In this document: piece after piece, positions 8,101 through 14,796 of the stretch
Position numbering within the stretch: position 1 is the first letter of the stretch
Layout: each line of letters begins with the position of its first letter
Assembly: GCA_040374085.1 (NCBI GenBank)
Contig: JBEIVB010000063.1
Coordinates: 1-14,995 of the forward strand
From: JBEIVB01 sp040374085
GTDB taxonomy: Bacteria > Bacteroidota > Bacteroidia > UBA4408
DNA: 14,995 nt
Direction: 5' to 3'
Made by a program: the position numbers and the translations under genes
The notes under the pieces: model-generated
Seen by the model: the letters and a program-made list of their open reading frames with translations, nothing else
What the model was told of the DNA's origin: nothing
The model's database searches: none

Positions 8101-10846
8101 GGCTTCCCTCTCGCGAGATGAGGCCAACCGTAACCGAGAATTTGCCAACAGTTTGGTGCGCATTTACATCATTCGCCATCCACAGGCGCGTTTGGTGAAA
8201 GCCGATGCAAAGCCGGCAGCAGCAACCGAAGCGCCTGCTGCTGGAACCGTTGGTGATGTGGTGAATGCAAAGCCAGATGGAGGGGCCAACCCAGCCTTTG
8301 CGGCAGCAGAGAAGACTGGAGCCAATTCGGAGAAATCCGAGGCAAAAACTGCTGAATCTGTTCCAACAGAGACCAAGCAGGAATCTCCTCAAAAAACCGA
8401 AACCTCCACCGACACGTTAAAAAATACCGGTGCATTCGTTAAAGGCGTTGAGGCAGCAAAAAATGGCGGAGCAACCCAGGAGTCTGAAGAAGAACAAGGC
8501 GCAGAGAATGCTCGGCCTCAGCTTCCCACCGATCCTGCACAACGCATAGTGGCCCTGCGCAAAGAGGCGGATGCTCTAATGGCAGGTTCAGAGCAAATCC
8601 TTTTGGAGGCGCAAGAGATGAGTGGGCGCAAATCAAGAGATCGGGCTGCCCGAGAAGCGGTAGAAATGGAAGAGTCAGCTCTGGCATATCGAATGGAAGC
8701 CGATTCCTTATCTAAGCTTCCGGCACAACCAGGAGCCTCAGCCCAAAGTGCCACCGGAAATGAGGTTGCCGCGCAAAGCCCCGCCGCCACCGAAACAATT
8801 GCCACAAGTACAATGCCTGCATCTGCTCAGGCATCACCCGCAGATTCAACTGCCCGCTCAGCACCGGTTCCAGTTCAGGCAACCGTTTCCACTGAGCCCA
8901 TATTACGCAGGAAAAATCCGATTGGGGCCGATGGACGAATTGCTGGCCTTAGCTACCGCCAAGAAGAAATTCAAGGCATCATGAGCAATCCTGCCTACAT
9001 CGCATATTCTGAAATTCGTCATAAAGTAGACAGTGCGGATTATTTTTATCAACAAAACGCATCAAAAGGTGAGGCGTTAGAGAAAACATTGAATCGCGAG
9101 AAATCGGAGCTGTTTGACTTGGAAACCTTAGCAGATGAGTCGAGCGGCAGTCTTGCCAAGGAATACAAGCAAAAGGCCAAGGAGAAAAGCGACCTAGTAA
9201 AAGTTCTCGAGAACCGCACCGATTCCTTGTTTGCCGTAGCCAAAATATTTGCCGACGATTTCACCAAAGCCGAGCGCGAATGGGAGAAGGCCTCACGCAA
9301 ATTGGAAAACCGCCAGGAGAGCGACTACCAAAACATTTACGATAAAGTGAAACGGAAGTTTGACGGCAGCGATATGGAACTGATTGCACCTGTAGTTGTG
9401 AAAGCCGAGCCTGTTCCTGGTCTGAGCGCAGCGGAGCCTGTGGCCTCTGCCCAATCCAAAACATCTGCGGAAATTCCATCTGAATATGCCCCAAGCGGTG
9501 AAAAGCCAAAAGATGAAAGCGTTGGAAAGGCCTCTGTTCAGAACCCGATGGCCGAAGGCAACCCTGAAGAAAAAACCGTAAACGTTGCAGACGAGACCAA
9601 TCGACGAGAACCAGCAACAAACAGACGCAGGAAGAAGAGGAGAAAAGCCACTCAAACGGAACAACCGGCAGAAGTGCGCAAGGAGGAGAATCAGGTCCTT
9701 GTTGCTGGCCAGGCAGACGCAGCTCCTTCTTCAGGCATTGCCTTAGAGGGACAACCGGCCTACACCTCTGCAGCCCCAATTCCCTACGACAACCTGCCCC
9801 AAGACGGCATTCGATTTATGGTTCAGATTGGTGCGTTCAAACGCAAAGTAGCCGAGGGTGCCTTCGGGGCCATCAAGCCCGTTTGGGGCGAGACCTCTGC
9901 CACCGGCATGATTCGCTACAGCGCCGGCGATTTCCAGGCCTTTGAAAGCGCAGGCCAGGCCCGCCGCCAACTGGCCGCTCTGGGCTACGCCGATGCCTTT
10001 GTGGTGGCCATCTGCAAAGGAAAGCGCATACCCGTTGCAGAGGCGCGCAGGCTTATTGCCTCGGGTTTGGATTGCGATGGTGGCACCCTGCCCGCGCGTC
10101 AAGTCACTGCTGAAGCACCTGCACAAGATGCAGAGCGAGATGACCTGCAGGAGATATTATCTACTCAAGGTAATTTAAAACAATACGACAAATTGCTCTA
10201 CACCGTTCAGGTTGGGGTATATAAGCGACTAATATCAGCCCGCAGATTGTACAACCTTTCTCCGCTGTATTACGACACCTTGGCCAACCGAAACATTCGC
10301 TATTCCATTGGGCTGTACGACAATCTGGCGGGCGCACTTGAAGCCCGTAAGCGGGTAGTAGAAGTAGGCATAAGGGATGCATTTGTCATTCCGTTTTACA
10401 ACCGCAAGCGCATCCGTTTAGAGGAAGCTCAGGAATTGGAGGCCAAAGGAGGCAAATCCGTGTTGGTTTCCGGAAACGGGGTAAACAAGCAAGTGGAGGT
10501 TGGCGCAGCAGATGCCGCTCCAGCAATCAACAGACCTGAAGCCACGGCTAGCACAGACAGTGCTTTCCTTAGCGTTCAAATTGGTGTTTTCCGCAACAAC
10601 GTGCCGCTGGAAGTAATGGAAACCTTTCTGCGGTTGGCTTCTTCTCGCGGCATAAACACCCAGAAAGGCGCAGATGGACTCACCACCTTTACCGTAGGCA
10701 ACTTAAAAGACCTTAACGAAGCCAACGAACTGAAGGCAAGTCTGCAAAAAGACGGATTAACCGATGCCTTTGTAGTGGGTTATGTAGGCAAGAAAAAAGT
10801 CTCGGTGGATGAAGTTTTGTCGCTTTTGCGCAGCACTAAACCTTAA
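5102..10846 (+). CDS. Giant envelope protein: TPR, PD40 propeller, carboxypeptidase-regulatory-like domain, coiled helical repeats, three C-terminal SPOR domains
   Basis: A 1,914-codon frame. In order: signal peptide ending near IAPSAIAQ (residue 47, no lipobox Cys); TPR helices (about 55-175); PD40/WD40-like blades (about 225-365), with DEDFPYATPDGKTLFFSS at 279-296 and GGYDVF at 303-308; a carboxypeptidase-regulatory-like beta-sandwich (about 373-447); about 1,100 residues of charged helices and Ala/Pro/Glu-rich linkers, including a strong coiled coil (about 625-722); then three SPOR domains near 1571-1650, 1698-1782 and 1822-1905. SPOR domains bind denuded peptidoglycan glycans, so the C-terminus should contact the wall while the N-terminus acts as a protein scaffold. 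The first half follows the layout of PorE, which ends in OmpA instead. Start is uncertain: TTG at 5102, GTG at 5156 (which gives the neatest signal peptide) or ATG at 5216. Function is unknown; automated labels may mistake the linkers for IF-2. Confidence 0.9.
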   Translation: MKPYSFPRVQRSCVTIASVAQSGIGRYITALLSALFIGMIAPSAIAQGGFDSEKELKTNAGRAFNDNRYSEALPLYSQLLSLYPKDPEITYRYGVCLLETGQDREKAISYLFAASTSPNVDEEVFFFLGKAFHLNYRFDEALENYGIFKSKSSKRTNTRHDVERQIAMCENGKTLLSSIGDLVVLQKNSFPLSDYFRAYNLGKSGERIIQKPEELKSSLDKKKGENSPVIVQPNQRYLYFASYGDKEENGKELYRIAKGEQMDFKRAEHLGKVVNSRFDEDFPYATPDGKTLFFSSKGHNSMGGYDVFKSEWDESTQAFLPPVNLDFPINTPDDDLLYVVNTGEEVAFFSSRRSAGPGTITVFKIRTERPSGNLVLVKGMFYAEQETNHPAAKIQVRNLTNGRTVGTYTPNPKSGDFQLMLRVGQKYEYRVETAGFTTQTREVQIPESGGSGVLRQKVSYNWLEKEELLTIISEYDVQALDDASKASVAALLRSQANLDQAEGEAPTSSVPKTDAPKADPVASLVGGAFASAKALELEAVGLEREAEEQMQMASASKDSAAAKFRLPDNVGSSEGVMLMKRAEQYEATSNELMQRAREVRTDQQEELAFAQELSNLAKEEPLQTLKERKEAFLEKKKEKKKERGQLASSIEKPASEKVQNREEMETKLDQELALLQQRRDRLESEKEQAKSKTQKQALDVKLKKLDGEIKDKQETIQLAKTHSSGADVAVAQAGTDTQAPIEAKEEKADAAKPAAGGPYLEPKPVGVKTETWEKRNALKAEQATLAQKLRLDSVAPNAVALDEAASLIKDADRLEAKAMTNATPAARQRGIAEANALRSRAVEMGRRQLERPAADAPSLEPEPTNTEVEADPSLVKIAKENLPAWQQQTKESLYQNHPQAAPLVLSPQDTAAFQAEPSFASYQNYEKQTEEEERKINPLLGQAEEAENERKRVLRSAEELKAYADGLKNERKREDALNAIVDKQADAKRLVSRRDSLIQLASLSRDEANRNREFANSLVRIYIIRHPQARLVKADAKPAAATEAPAAGTVGDVVNAKPDGGANPAFAAAEKTGANSEKSEAKTAESVPTETKQESPQKTETSTDTLKNTGAFVKGVEAAKNGGATQESEEEQGAENARPQLPTDPAQRIVALRKEADALMAGSEQILLEAQEMSGRKSRDRAAREAVEMEESALAYRMEADSLSKLPAQPGASAQSATGNEVAAQSPAATETIATSTMPASAQASPADSTARSAPVPVQATVSTEPILRRKNPIGADGRIAGLSYRQEEIQGIMSNPAYIAYSEIRHKVDSADYFYQQNASKGEALEKTLNREKSELFDLETLADESSGSLAKEYKQKAKEKSDLVKVLENRTDSLFAVAKIFADDFTKAEREWEKASRKLENRQESDYQNIYDKVKRKFDGSDMELIAPVVVKAEPVPGLSAAEPVASAQSKTSAEIPSEYAPSGEKPKDESVGKASVQNPMAEGNPEEKTVNVADETNRREPATNRRRKKRRKATQTEQPAEVRKEENQVLVAGQADAAPSSGIALEGQPAYTSAAPIPYDNLPQDGIRFMVQIGAFKRKVAEGAFGAIKPVWGETSATGMIRYSAGDFQAFESAGQARRQLAALGYADAFVVAICKGKRIPVAEARRLIASGLDCDGGTLPARQVTAEAPAQDAERDDLQEILSTQGNLKQYDKLLYTVQVGVYKRLISARRLYNLSPLYYDTLANRNIRYSIGLYDNLAGALEARKRVVEVGIRDAFVIPFYNRKRIRLEEAQELEAKGGKSVLVSGNGVNKQVEVGAADAAPAINRPEATASTDSAFLSVQIGVFRNNVPLEVMETFLRLASSRGINTQKGADGLTTFTVGNLKDLNEANELKASLQKDGLTDAFVVGYVGKKKVSVDEVLSLLRSTKP

Positions 10847-10865
10847 CAAAGCGCGGTGTTTTGTC

Positions 10866-10873
10866 TACCTTTG
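10866..10873 (+). promoter_or_regulatory. Bacteroidota -7 promoter element upstream of clpS
   Basis: TACCTTTG matches TAnnTTTG exactly, in the 42-base gap between the SPOR gene and clpS and 15 bases before the clpS ATG. No TTG is seen at -33. It suggests that clpS and the oxoamine synthase have their own promoter with a very short leader. Confidence 0.55.
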
Positions 10874-10888
10874 TGAAAATTTTTTTCC

Positions 10889-11167
10889 ATGGAGACCGTT
10901 ATTGCCGAACCCAAAGAATCGGTTGTTGCCGTTACCGAAACCGTTTCCTGCTACACCGTTGTCTTGCACAACGATGATGTGAATACCTTCGATTTTGTAA
11001 TCGACACACTTGTCGACGTATGCTCCCATTCATCGGTGCAGGCAGAACAATGTGCCTACCTCGTTCATTTTAAAGGGAAATGCGATGTGAAGCGCGGCAC
11101 CTTTGCCGATCTTAAACCCATCCGCAACGAACTCAACCGCAGGGGATTAACCGCCACCATAGAATAA
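10889..11167 (+). CDS. clpS: ATP-dependent Clp protease adaptor ClpS
   Basis: A 92-residue adaptor that delivers proteins with destabilising N-terminal residues to a Clp/Hsp100 unfoldase for degradation. The core is unmistakable: VVLHNDDVNTFDFVIDTL (24-41), with the Asn-Asp-Asp segment that forms the N-degron pocket, then QAEQCAYLVHFKGKCDVKRG (51-70), with the conserved His of the pocket, and the C-terminal strand RRGLTATIE. The N-terminal 20 residues are a flexible extension, as usual for the family. It has its own -7 element 15 bases upstream and lies 10 bases before the oxoamine synthase gene, so the two are probably co-transcribed. No functional link to that enzyme is obvious. The ATG at 10889 is the only sensible start. 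Confidence 0.95.
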   Translation: METVIAEPKESVVAVTETVSCYTVVLHNDDVNTFDFVIDTLVDVCSHSSVQAEQCAYLVHFKGKCDVKRGTFADLKPIRNELNRRGLTATIE

Positions 11168-11177
11168 GCTTCGTATT

Positions 11178-12422
11178 ATGGCAGACATTTTTGAGAAAAT
11201 TAAGCAAAACCGTGGTCCCATTGGTCAGCACGCCAAGGAATCGCATGGTTACTTTACTTTCCCCAAATTGGAGGGAGAGATTGGTCCTCACATGATATTT
11301 CGCGGACGCAAGCGACTGAACTGGAGTTTGAACAACTACTTGGGGCTGGCCAACCACCCGGAGGTGCGCAAAGCAGATGCAGAAGCTGCAGCCACGTATG
11401 GCTTTGCCCTTCCCATGGGCGCCCGCATGATGAGCGGCAACAGCAACCAGCACGAACAACTCGAGCAAGAGCTTTCTGCCTTTGTAGGCAAAGAAGACAC
11501 CATTCTGTGCAACTTCGGTTATCAGGCCGTGGTTTCGGCCATCGACTGCTTAGTAGATCGCCGCGACGTGATTGTGTACGATGCAGAATCGCATGCCTGC
11601 ATTCTGGATGGCGTTCGCCTGCACATGGGCAAGCGCTTTGTTTTTAAGCACAACGATGTGGAAGATTGCGAAAAGCAGCTTCAGCGCGCAACCAAGCTGG
11701 TGCAGGAAACCGGTGGTGCCATTCTCGTTATCACCGAAGGGGTTTTTGGTATGCGCGGGGACCAAGGCAACCTCAAAGAAATTGTTGCATTAAAAGAACG
11801 TTATTCGTTTCGTCTTTTTGTGGACGATGCCCATGGCGTGGGCACCCTGGGTGCAACCGGTGCCGGAACCGGTCAAGAACAAGGTTGTCAGGACGGAATC
11901 GACATCTACTTTGGCACTTTTGCCAAGTCGTTTGGCCTTATTGGTGGCTTCCTCAGCAGCGAAGAGCAGGTTATCGAATACATGCGCTACAACATGCGCT
12001 CTCAAATTTTCGCAAAGTCATTGCCCATGCCCCTGGTGATGGGCGCCTTGAAGCGTTTGGAATTGATGCGCAACCACCCCGAATACAAAGACAAGCTTTG
12101 GGAGATTACCCGTGCTTTGCAGGGAGGATTGGTGAAAGCCGGATTTGAAATTGGGGTAACCAACTCGCCGGTAACACCGGTGTATATGAACGGCTCTATA
12201 CCCGAAGCCACCAATCTGATTATGGATTTGCGCGAGAACTTTGATGTGTTCTGTTCTATGGTGGTGTATCCGGTGGTGCCCAAGGGCATGATCATTCTCC
12301 GCCTCATTCCCACGGCTGCGCACAGCTTAGAGGATGTGCATTATACCATTGATGCCTTTTCTAAAATTGTAGAGAAGCTGAAAAGCGGCCAATACATGGC
12401 CGACCGCATTGCGGCAGTATAA
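11178..12422 (+). CDS. Alpha-oxoamine synthase family PLP enzyme (serine palmitoyltransferase / KBL-type)
   Basis: A 414-residue fold-type-I PLP enzyme of the family that condenses an amino acid with an acyl thioester and releases CO2: serine palmitoyltransferase, KBL, AONS and ALA synthase. Visible landmarks are NNYLGLANHPEV (52-63), GARMMSGNSNQHEQLE (81-96), SHACILDG with His139, which stacks on PLP, FVDDAHGVGTLG (214-225) with the cofactor aspartate, and FGTFAKSFGLIGGF (245-258) with Schiff-base Lys250. All catalytic residues are present. The sequence, from MADIFEKI through the NWSLNNYLGLAN block, matches what I recall of a flavobacterial paralogue often labelled serine palmitoyltransferase or KBL, so a sphingolipid or sulfonolipid long-chain-base role is plausible. 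The substrate is not proven: serine, cysteate and glycine are all open. It sits 10 bases after clpS and ends before a strong terminator. Confidence 0.9.
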   Translation: MADIFEKIKQNRGPIGQHAKESHGYFTFPKLEGEIGPHMIFRGRKRLNWSLNNYLGLANHPEVRKADAEAAATYGFALPMGARMMSGNSNQHEQLEQELSAFVGKEDTILCNFGYQAVVSAIDCLVDRRDVIVYDAESHACILDGVRLHMGKRFVFKHNDVEDCEKQLQRATKLVQETGGAILVITEGVFGMRGDQGNLKEIVALKERYSFRLFVDDAHGVGTLGATGAGTGQEQGCQDGIDIYFGTFAKSFGLIGGFLSSEEQVIEYMRYNMRSQIFAKSLPMPLVMGALKRLELMRNHPEYKDKLWEITRALQGGLVKAGFEIGVTNSPVTPVYMNGSIPEATNLIMDLRENFDVFCSMVVYPVVPKGMIILRLIPTAAHSLEDVHYTIDAFSKIVEKLKSGQYMADRIAAV

Positions 12423-12445
12423 TTTTGCTTTATAAAATTCATGAG

Positions 12446-12476
12446 AAACCATCCGCATTCCGGGTGGTTTTTTTTT
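12446..12476 (+). terminator. Intrinsic terminator after the oxoamine synthase
   Basis: AAACCATCCG (12446-12455), a five-base CATTC loop, and CGGGTGGTTT (12461-12470) form a ten-base-pair stem with one T-G wobble, followed by a T run to 12476. It lies 23 bases after the stop codon and ends the clpS-oxoamine synthase unit before the convergent dapB. The other strand lacks a T run directly after the stem, so it is mainly a plus-strand terminator. Confidence 0.85.
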
Positions 12477-12521
12477 GGGTGAAGCCCGCCCTTAATCTAT
12501 AAACCAAACACAATAAACCCT

Positions 12522-13280
12522 TTAGGCGAAAGAAAGCATGTCCTTCATCGTAAACATGCCTTTTTTGCCGAGGAGCCATTCGGCGGCCAGCACTGCACCC
12601 AGGGCAAACCCTTTGCGGCCAAAGGCCTCGTGGGTGATGGAGATGGAATCTGCCTCTGAGCGGTATTGAACCGTGTGTGTGCCGGGCACGTTGGGCAGGC
12701 GTAGGCTAGAGATGCGCAGGTGCTGATCCTTTGTCCAGGGGTTGGTTAAAAGGGAGGAGGCCTGCACGCCCAGTGCCTCCATTTGATTTTTGTGGGGAAT
12801 GGCCGTGAGAATGTCCTGAGCCAGAGACCATGCCGTGCCGCTGGGCGCGTCTTTCTTTTCGGTGTGGTGCACCTCTTCCATGGCCACATCGTAGGTGCCG
12901 TTTTCCACAAAAGGCTGCATGAGGGCGGCCAGATGGCGGTTGAGGGCAAAGAACAGGTTGGCCCCCAAGCTGAAATTCGATGCCCAGAACAGGGTTCCGT
13001 GGTGCTTGTGCACGGCTTGCTCTACCTCGTTTAGGCGTTGGTACCACCCCGTAGTGCCCTGCACCAAGGGTATGCCCAGCTCCAGCGCATGTAGGATGTT
13101 GTGCAGGGCGGCATCGGGTTGGGTAAAGGCTACAATGCACTGGGCAGAGCGCCACTCCGCATCACCGGCAGAAGATGCCTGAGGGGCATCCCAAGTCCAG
13201 GCAATCTTATGCCCCCTGGCCAAGGCCTGAGCCTCTACCTCGTGTCCCATTTTCCCGTAGCCAAGAATGCCGATGTGCAT
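12522..13280 (-). CDS. dapB: 4-hydroxy-tetrahydrodipicolinate reductase DapB
   Basis: A cytoplasmic enzyme that reduces the dihydrodipicolinate-level intermediate with NAD(P)H on the way to meso-diaminopimelate and lysine, supplying peptidoglycan crosslinks. The Rossmann loop is IGILGYGKMG (3-12). The cofactor-contact motif GTTGW is at 75-79. The catalytic block EVHHTEKKDAPSGTA (136-150) carries His138/His139 and Lys142, and GTHTVQYRSEADSISITHEA plus FALGAVLAAEWL complete the substrate domain. At 252 residues it is about 20 shorter than the E. coli enzyme, with the loss in the N-terminal domain, as in other Bacteroidota. It converges on the oxoamine synthase gene and has a -7 element 22 bases upstream. 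No other lysine genes are adjacent. Confidence 0.95.
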   Translation of the reverse strand: MHIGILGYGKMGHEVEAQALARGHKIAWTWDAPQASSAGDAEWRSAQCIVAFTQPDAALHNILHALELGIPLVQGTTGWYQRLNEVEQAVHKHHGTLFWASNFSLGANLFFALNRHLAALMQPFVENGTYDVAMEEVHHTEKKDAPSGTAWSLAQDILTAIPHKNQMEALGVQASSLLTNPWTKDQHLRISSLRLPNVPGTHTVQYRSEADSISITHEAFGRKGFALGAVLAAEWLLGKKGMFTMKDMLSFA

Positions 13281-13302
13281 GGTGGTGCTGTGCTTGTTGC
13301 TT

Positions 13303-13310
13303 CAAAGGTA
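13303..13310 (-). promoter_or_regulatory. Bacteroidota -7 promoter element for dapB
   Basis: On the minus strand the sequence is TACCTTTG, an exact TAnnTTTG match, 22 bases before the dapB ATG. No TTG is found at the -33 spacing. It is the only good promoter-like signal in this gap. Confidence 0.55.
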
Positions 13311-13388
13311 GTGGTTTGGGCGGATGACGATTTGTGAAAAACAATAGGCCTCCGCGGCTTACCCTGCGCGCTGACCTATGAAGGTTGA

Positions 13389-13929
13389 TACCTGCCCCCT
13401 CACTCAAACATCTTTAAAAATTATATGAGCGGCTCTTACCGGGACATTTACTTGGGGGAATTGGCAAACATTGGAAACCAAATTAGCCCAACCAGCGCCC
13501 AAGACAACCTCTAGGGAAACGTTGTTACCGGCGGTGAAAGCGGCTACAACCCTGGTAGTCCCCACGGCAACATATACACCCAGATGCCCAACAACTACAC
13601 TGGGCAAACCCCAACCATTGGATTTTTCTTTAGGAATAGCGCCAACAACACTACCTAACGACCAAGTGGTTTTTTTGAACAATGGGAACTTTTCTCAAGT
13701 AATACACATTATATATTTTAATAACAATTCATACATATTAGCTTGCATAGCAGTACCACCCGATTTGCTGGACCAGTTCTACGCACTGGCTTCCGGTGTA
13801 GATGGTGGTGCCCTTGATGCAGAGGTGAATAGGGCGGCCGTTTACCATAAGCAAGCCTCAAGTCCAACCCTCGGCCTAACCAGGGGCCTTTACCTCAGCA
13901 CCTTAGTACAACAAGGGCAAGAAGTTTAA
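13389..13929 (+). pseudogene. Decayed protein-coding remnant, product unknown
   Basis: From the ATG at 13425 one frame has a strong RNY codon pattern and reads MSGSYRDIYLGELANIGNQ before an in-frame TAG at 13512-13514. It continues as GNVVTGGESGYNPGSPHGN and IYTQMPNNYTGQTPTIGFFF to a TAA at 13656-13658. Around 13640-13660 the coding-like signal moves to the next frame (NDQVVFLNNGNFSQVIHIIYF, then DLLDQFYALASGVDGG) and ends at the TAA at 13927-13929. The frame is open upstream to 13389. This fits one ancestral gene broken by an amber codon and a frameshift. Gly/Asn/Thr-rich, beta-looking content suggests a surface or secreted protein, but I recognise no family. The alternative is a real 152-residue gene at 13471-13929, which I find less likely because its first 60 codons show no coding bias. 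Confidence 0.4.
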
Positions 13930-13958
13930 AGGGGTAGAAAATAGTACACTAACAAACT

Positions 13959-14089
13959 GCAGCCAAGCGTAATTGCATTTGGATAGCTTTTTGTCGCAGA
14001 TGAGGGGTATAAGCCCAAAGTGAGATGCGCTGAGCTGTGGTGGGAAATGTAAACGCAGCGCAGATGCAAACTACGCTGAAAGGGGCTGC
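13959..14089. other. Structured element with nested complementary arms (possible ncRNA or palindromic repeat)
   Basis: Four pairs of exact complementary segments nest in one order: GCAGCC (13959-13964) with GGCTGC (14084-14089); AGCGTA (13966-13971) with TACGCT (14072-14077); TTGCAT (13973-13978) with ATGCAA (14064-14069); and TGCGCTG (14026-14032) with CAGCGCA (14056-14062). Together they give 25 base pairs of interrupted stem with small bulges and one 47-base side region (13979-14025) that contains weaker pairings. The strand of any transcript is unknown because the pairing works in both senses. No known RNA family was recognised. Confidence 0.4.
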
Positions 14090-14205
14090 CCACCGTTTGC
14101 TGACCACCGGAACCGCAAGTGTAGCCGATTAAGGCAGAGGGTGGAGAGACGATTGCAGCAGCGGCAGGTACCCCAGGCGAAGGTGAAGCTTTTCCCAAAC
14201 ATACC

Positions 14206-14213
14206 TACCTTAG
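14206..14213 (+). promoter_or_regulatory. Possible -7 promoter element for tspO
   Basis: TACCTTAG matches TAnnTTTG except at one position and lies 18 bases before the tspO ATG. No -33 TTG is evident. The call is tentative. Confidence 0.3.
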
Positions 14214-14231
14214 TATGAAAATCTACACAAC

Positions 14232-14690
14232 ATGATGCGCATCCTGATTTTCCTTCTGCTCAACTTTGGGGCTCTGGGCCTTGGGGGGTTGTTTACTTCC
14301 GGTGGAGTGCAAAGCGATTGGTATCAAAACTTAAACAAAGCACCTTGGACTCCACCCGGTTGGGTGTTTGGCTTTGCCTGGACCACCATCATGATATGTT
14401 TCGCGCTTTACATGAGTAAGCTGGTAAAGGCGCAACCCGGCAACTCCATGGTGTTGGTTTTATTTGGAATTCAATGGTTACTGAATGTGGCCTGGAACCC
14501 TTTATTCTTTCGCTACCATGCCGTTGGTGCAGCCTTGGTATGCATTGTGGCTCTAACCTTGTTGGTGGCATTTTTTGCATTTCGCTACCTGTCTGCACTG
14601 CAGTGGCAATCGCTGCTGGTGGCACCCTATTTGGTTTGGCTGTGCATTGCGGTTTCCCTTAACGCATACATCTTTATTAGGAATGCTTGA
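14232..14690 (+). CDS. tspO: TspO/MBR family membrane protein
   Basis: A 152-residue homologue of the tryptophan-rich sensory protein / translocator protein, a five-helix membrane protein that binds tetrapyrroles and related hydrophobic ligands. Typical elements in order: W30-Y31 with the loop LNKAPWTPPGWVFGFAW (34-50, family signature), FGIQWLLNVAWNPLFF (78-93) and the last helix APYLVWLCIAVSLNAYI (131-147). Five hydrophobic segments are visible and the length is normal for bacterial members. ATG codons at 14232 and 14235 are adjacent, so the start is uncertain by one residue. It stands alone: the decayed region lies upstream and a convergent M13 peptidase gene downstream. In bacteria TspO has been linked to stress and porphyrin handling; the role here is not shown by context. 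Confidence 0.93.
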   Translation: MMRILIFLLLNFGALGLGGLFTSGGVQSDWYQNLNKAPWTPPGWVFGFAWTTIMICFALYMSKLVKAQPGNSMVLVLFGIQWLLNVAWNPLFFRYHAVGAALVCIVALTLLVAFFAFRYLSALQWQSLLVAPYLVWLCIAVSLNAYIFIRNA

Positions 14691-14796
14691 TGCACACATT
14701 GCGGCATGCTGCCAATGGAATGCCTTTTGCAAATCCACTGCGGGCAGTCAAGAACATAAACAGGGAGTGCCAACCCGCAAAAAGTGACCTGGTATT

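Larger units (their letters stand above)
13930..14231. other. Intergenic stretch between the decayed gene and tspO, no supported protein gene
   Basis: About 300 bases with frequent stops in the plus frames. A 90-codon minus frame (13926-14198) exists, but it has no recognisable domain and covers a region dominated by complementary arms (see 13959-14089), so I do not call it a gene. A weak promoter-like element for tspO lies near the right end. Confidence 0.5.

Noticed and set aside
6597..9780. Low-complexity part of the giant protein taken for translation factor IF-2 or a TonB-like linker
   Set aside because: There is no GTPase domain and no TonB C-terminal domain. The similarity is only in Ala/Pro/Glu/Lys composition.
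13512..13514. Amber codon in the decayed gene read as recoding (amber suppression or pyrrolysine)
   Set aside because: No second gene in the window shows in-frame TAG, and a frameshift follows in the same remnant, so simple decay is the better explanation.
13404..13682. Minus-strand frame of 92 codons
   Set aside because: It is antisense to the frame with the better codon pattern (plus strand from 13425), and no family was recognised.
13926..14198. Minus-strand frame of 90 codons before tspO
   Set aside because: It has no known domain and covers the structured element, whose inverted arms better explain the sequence constraint. It could be revisited if expression is seen.
14691..14796. Bidirectional terminator between tspO and the M13 peptidase gene
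   Set aside because: Short complementary pieces exist (TGCGGG at 14739-14744 with CCCGCA at 14774-14779), but the loop is long and no T run follows, so there is no convincing intrinsic terminator.
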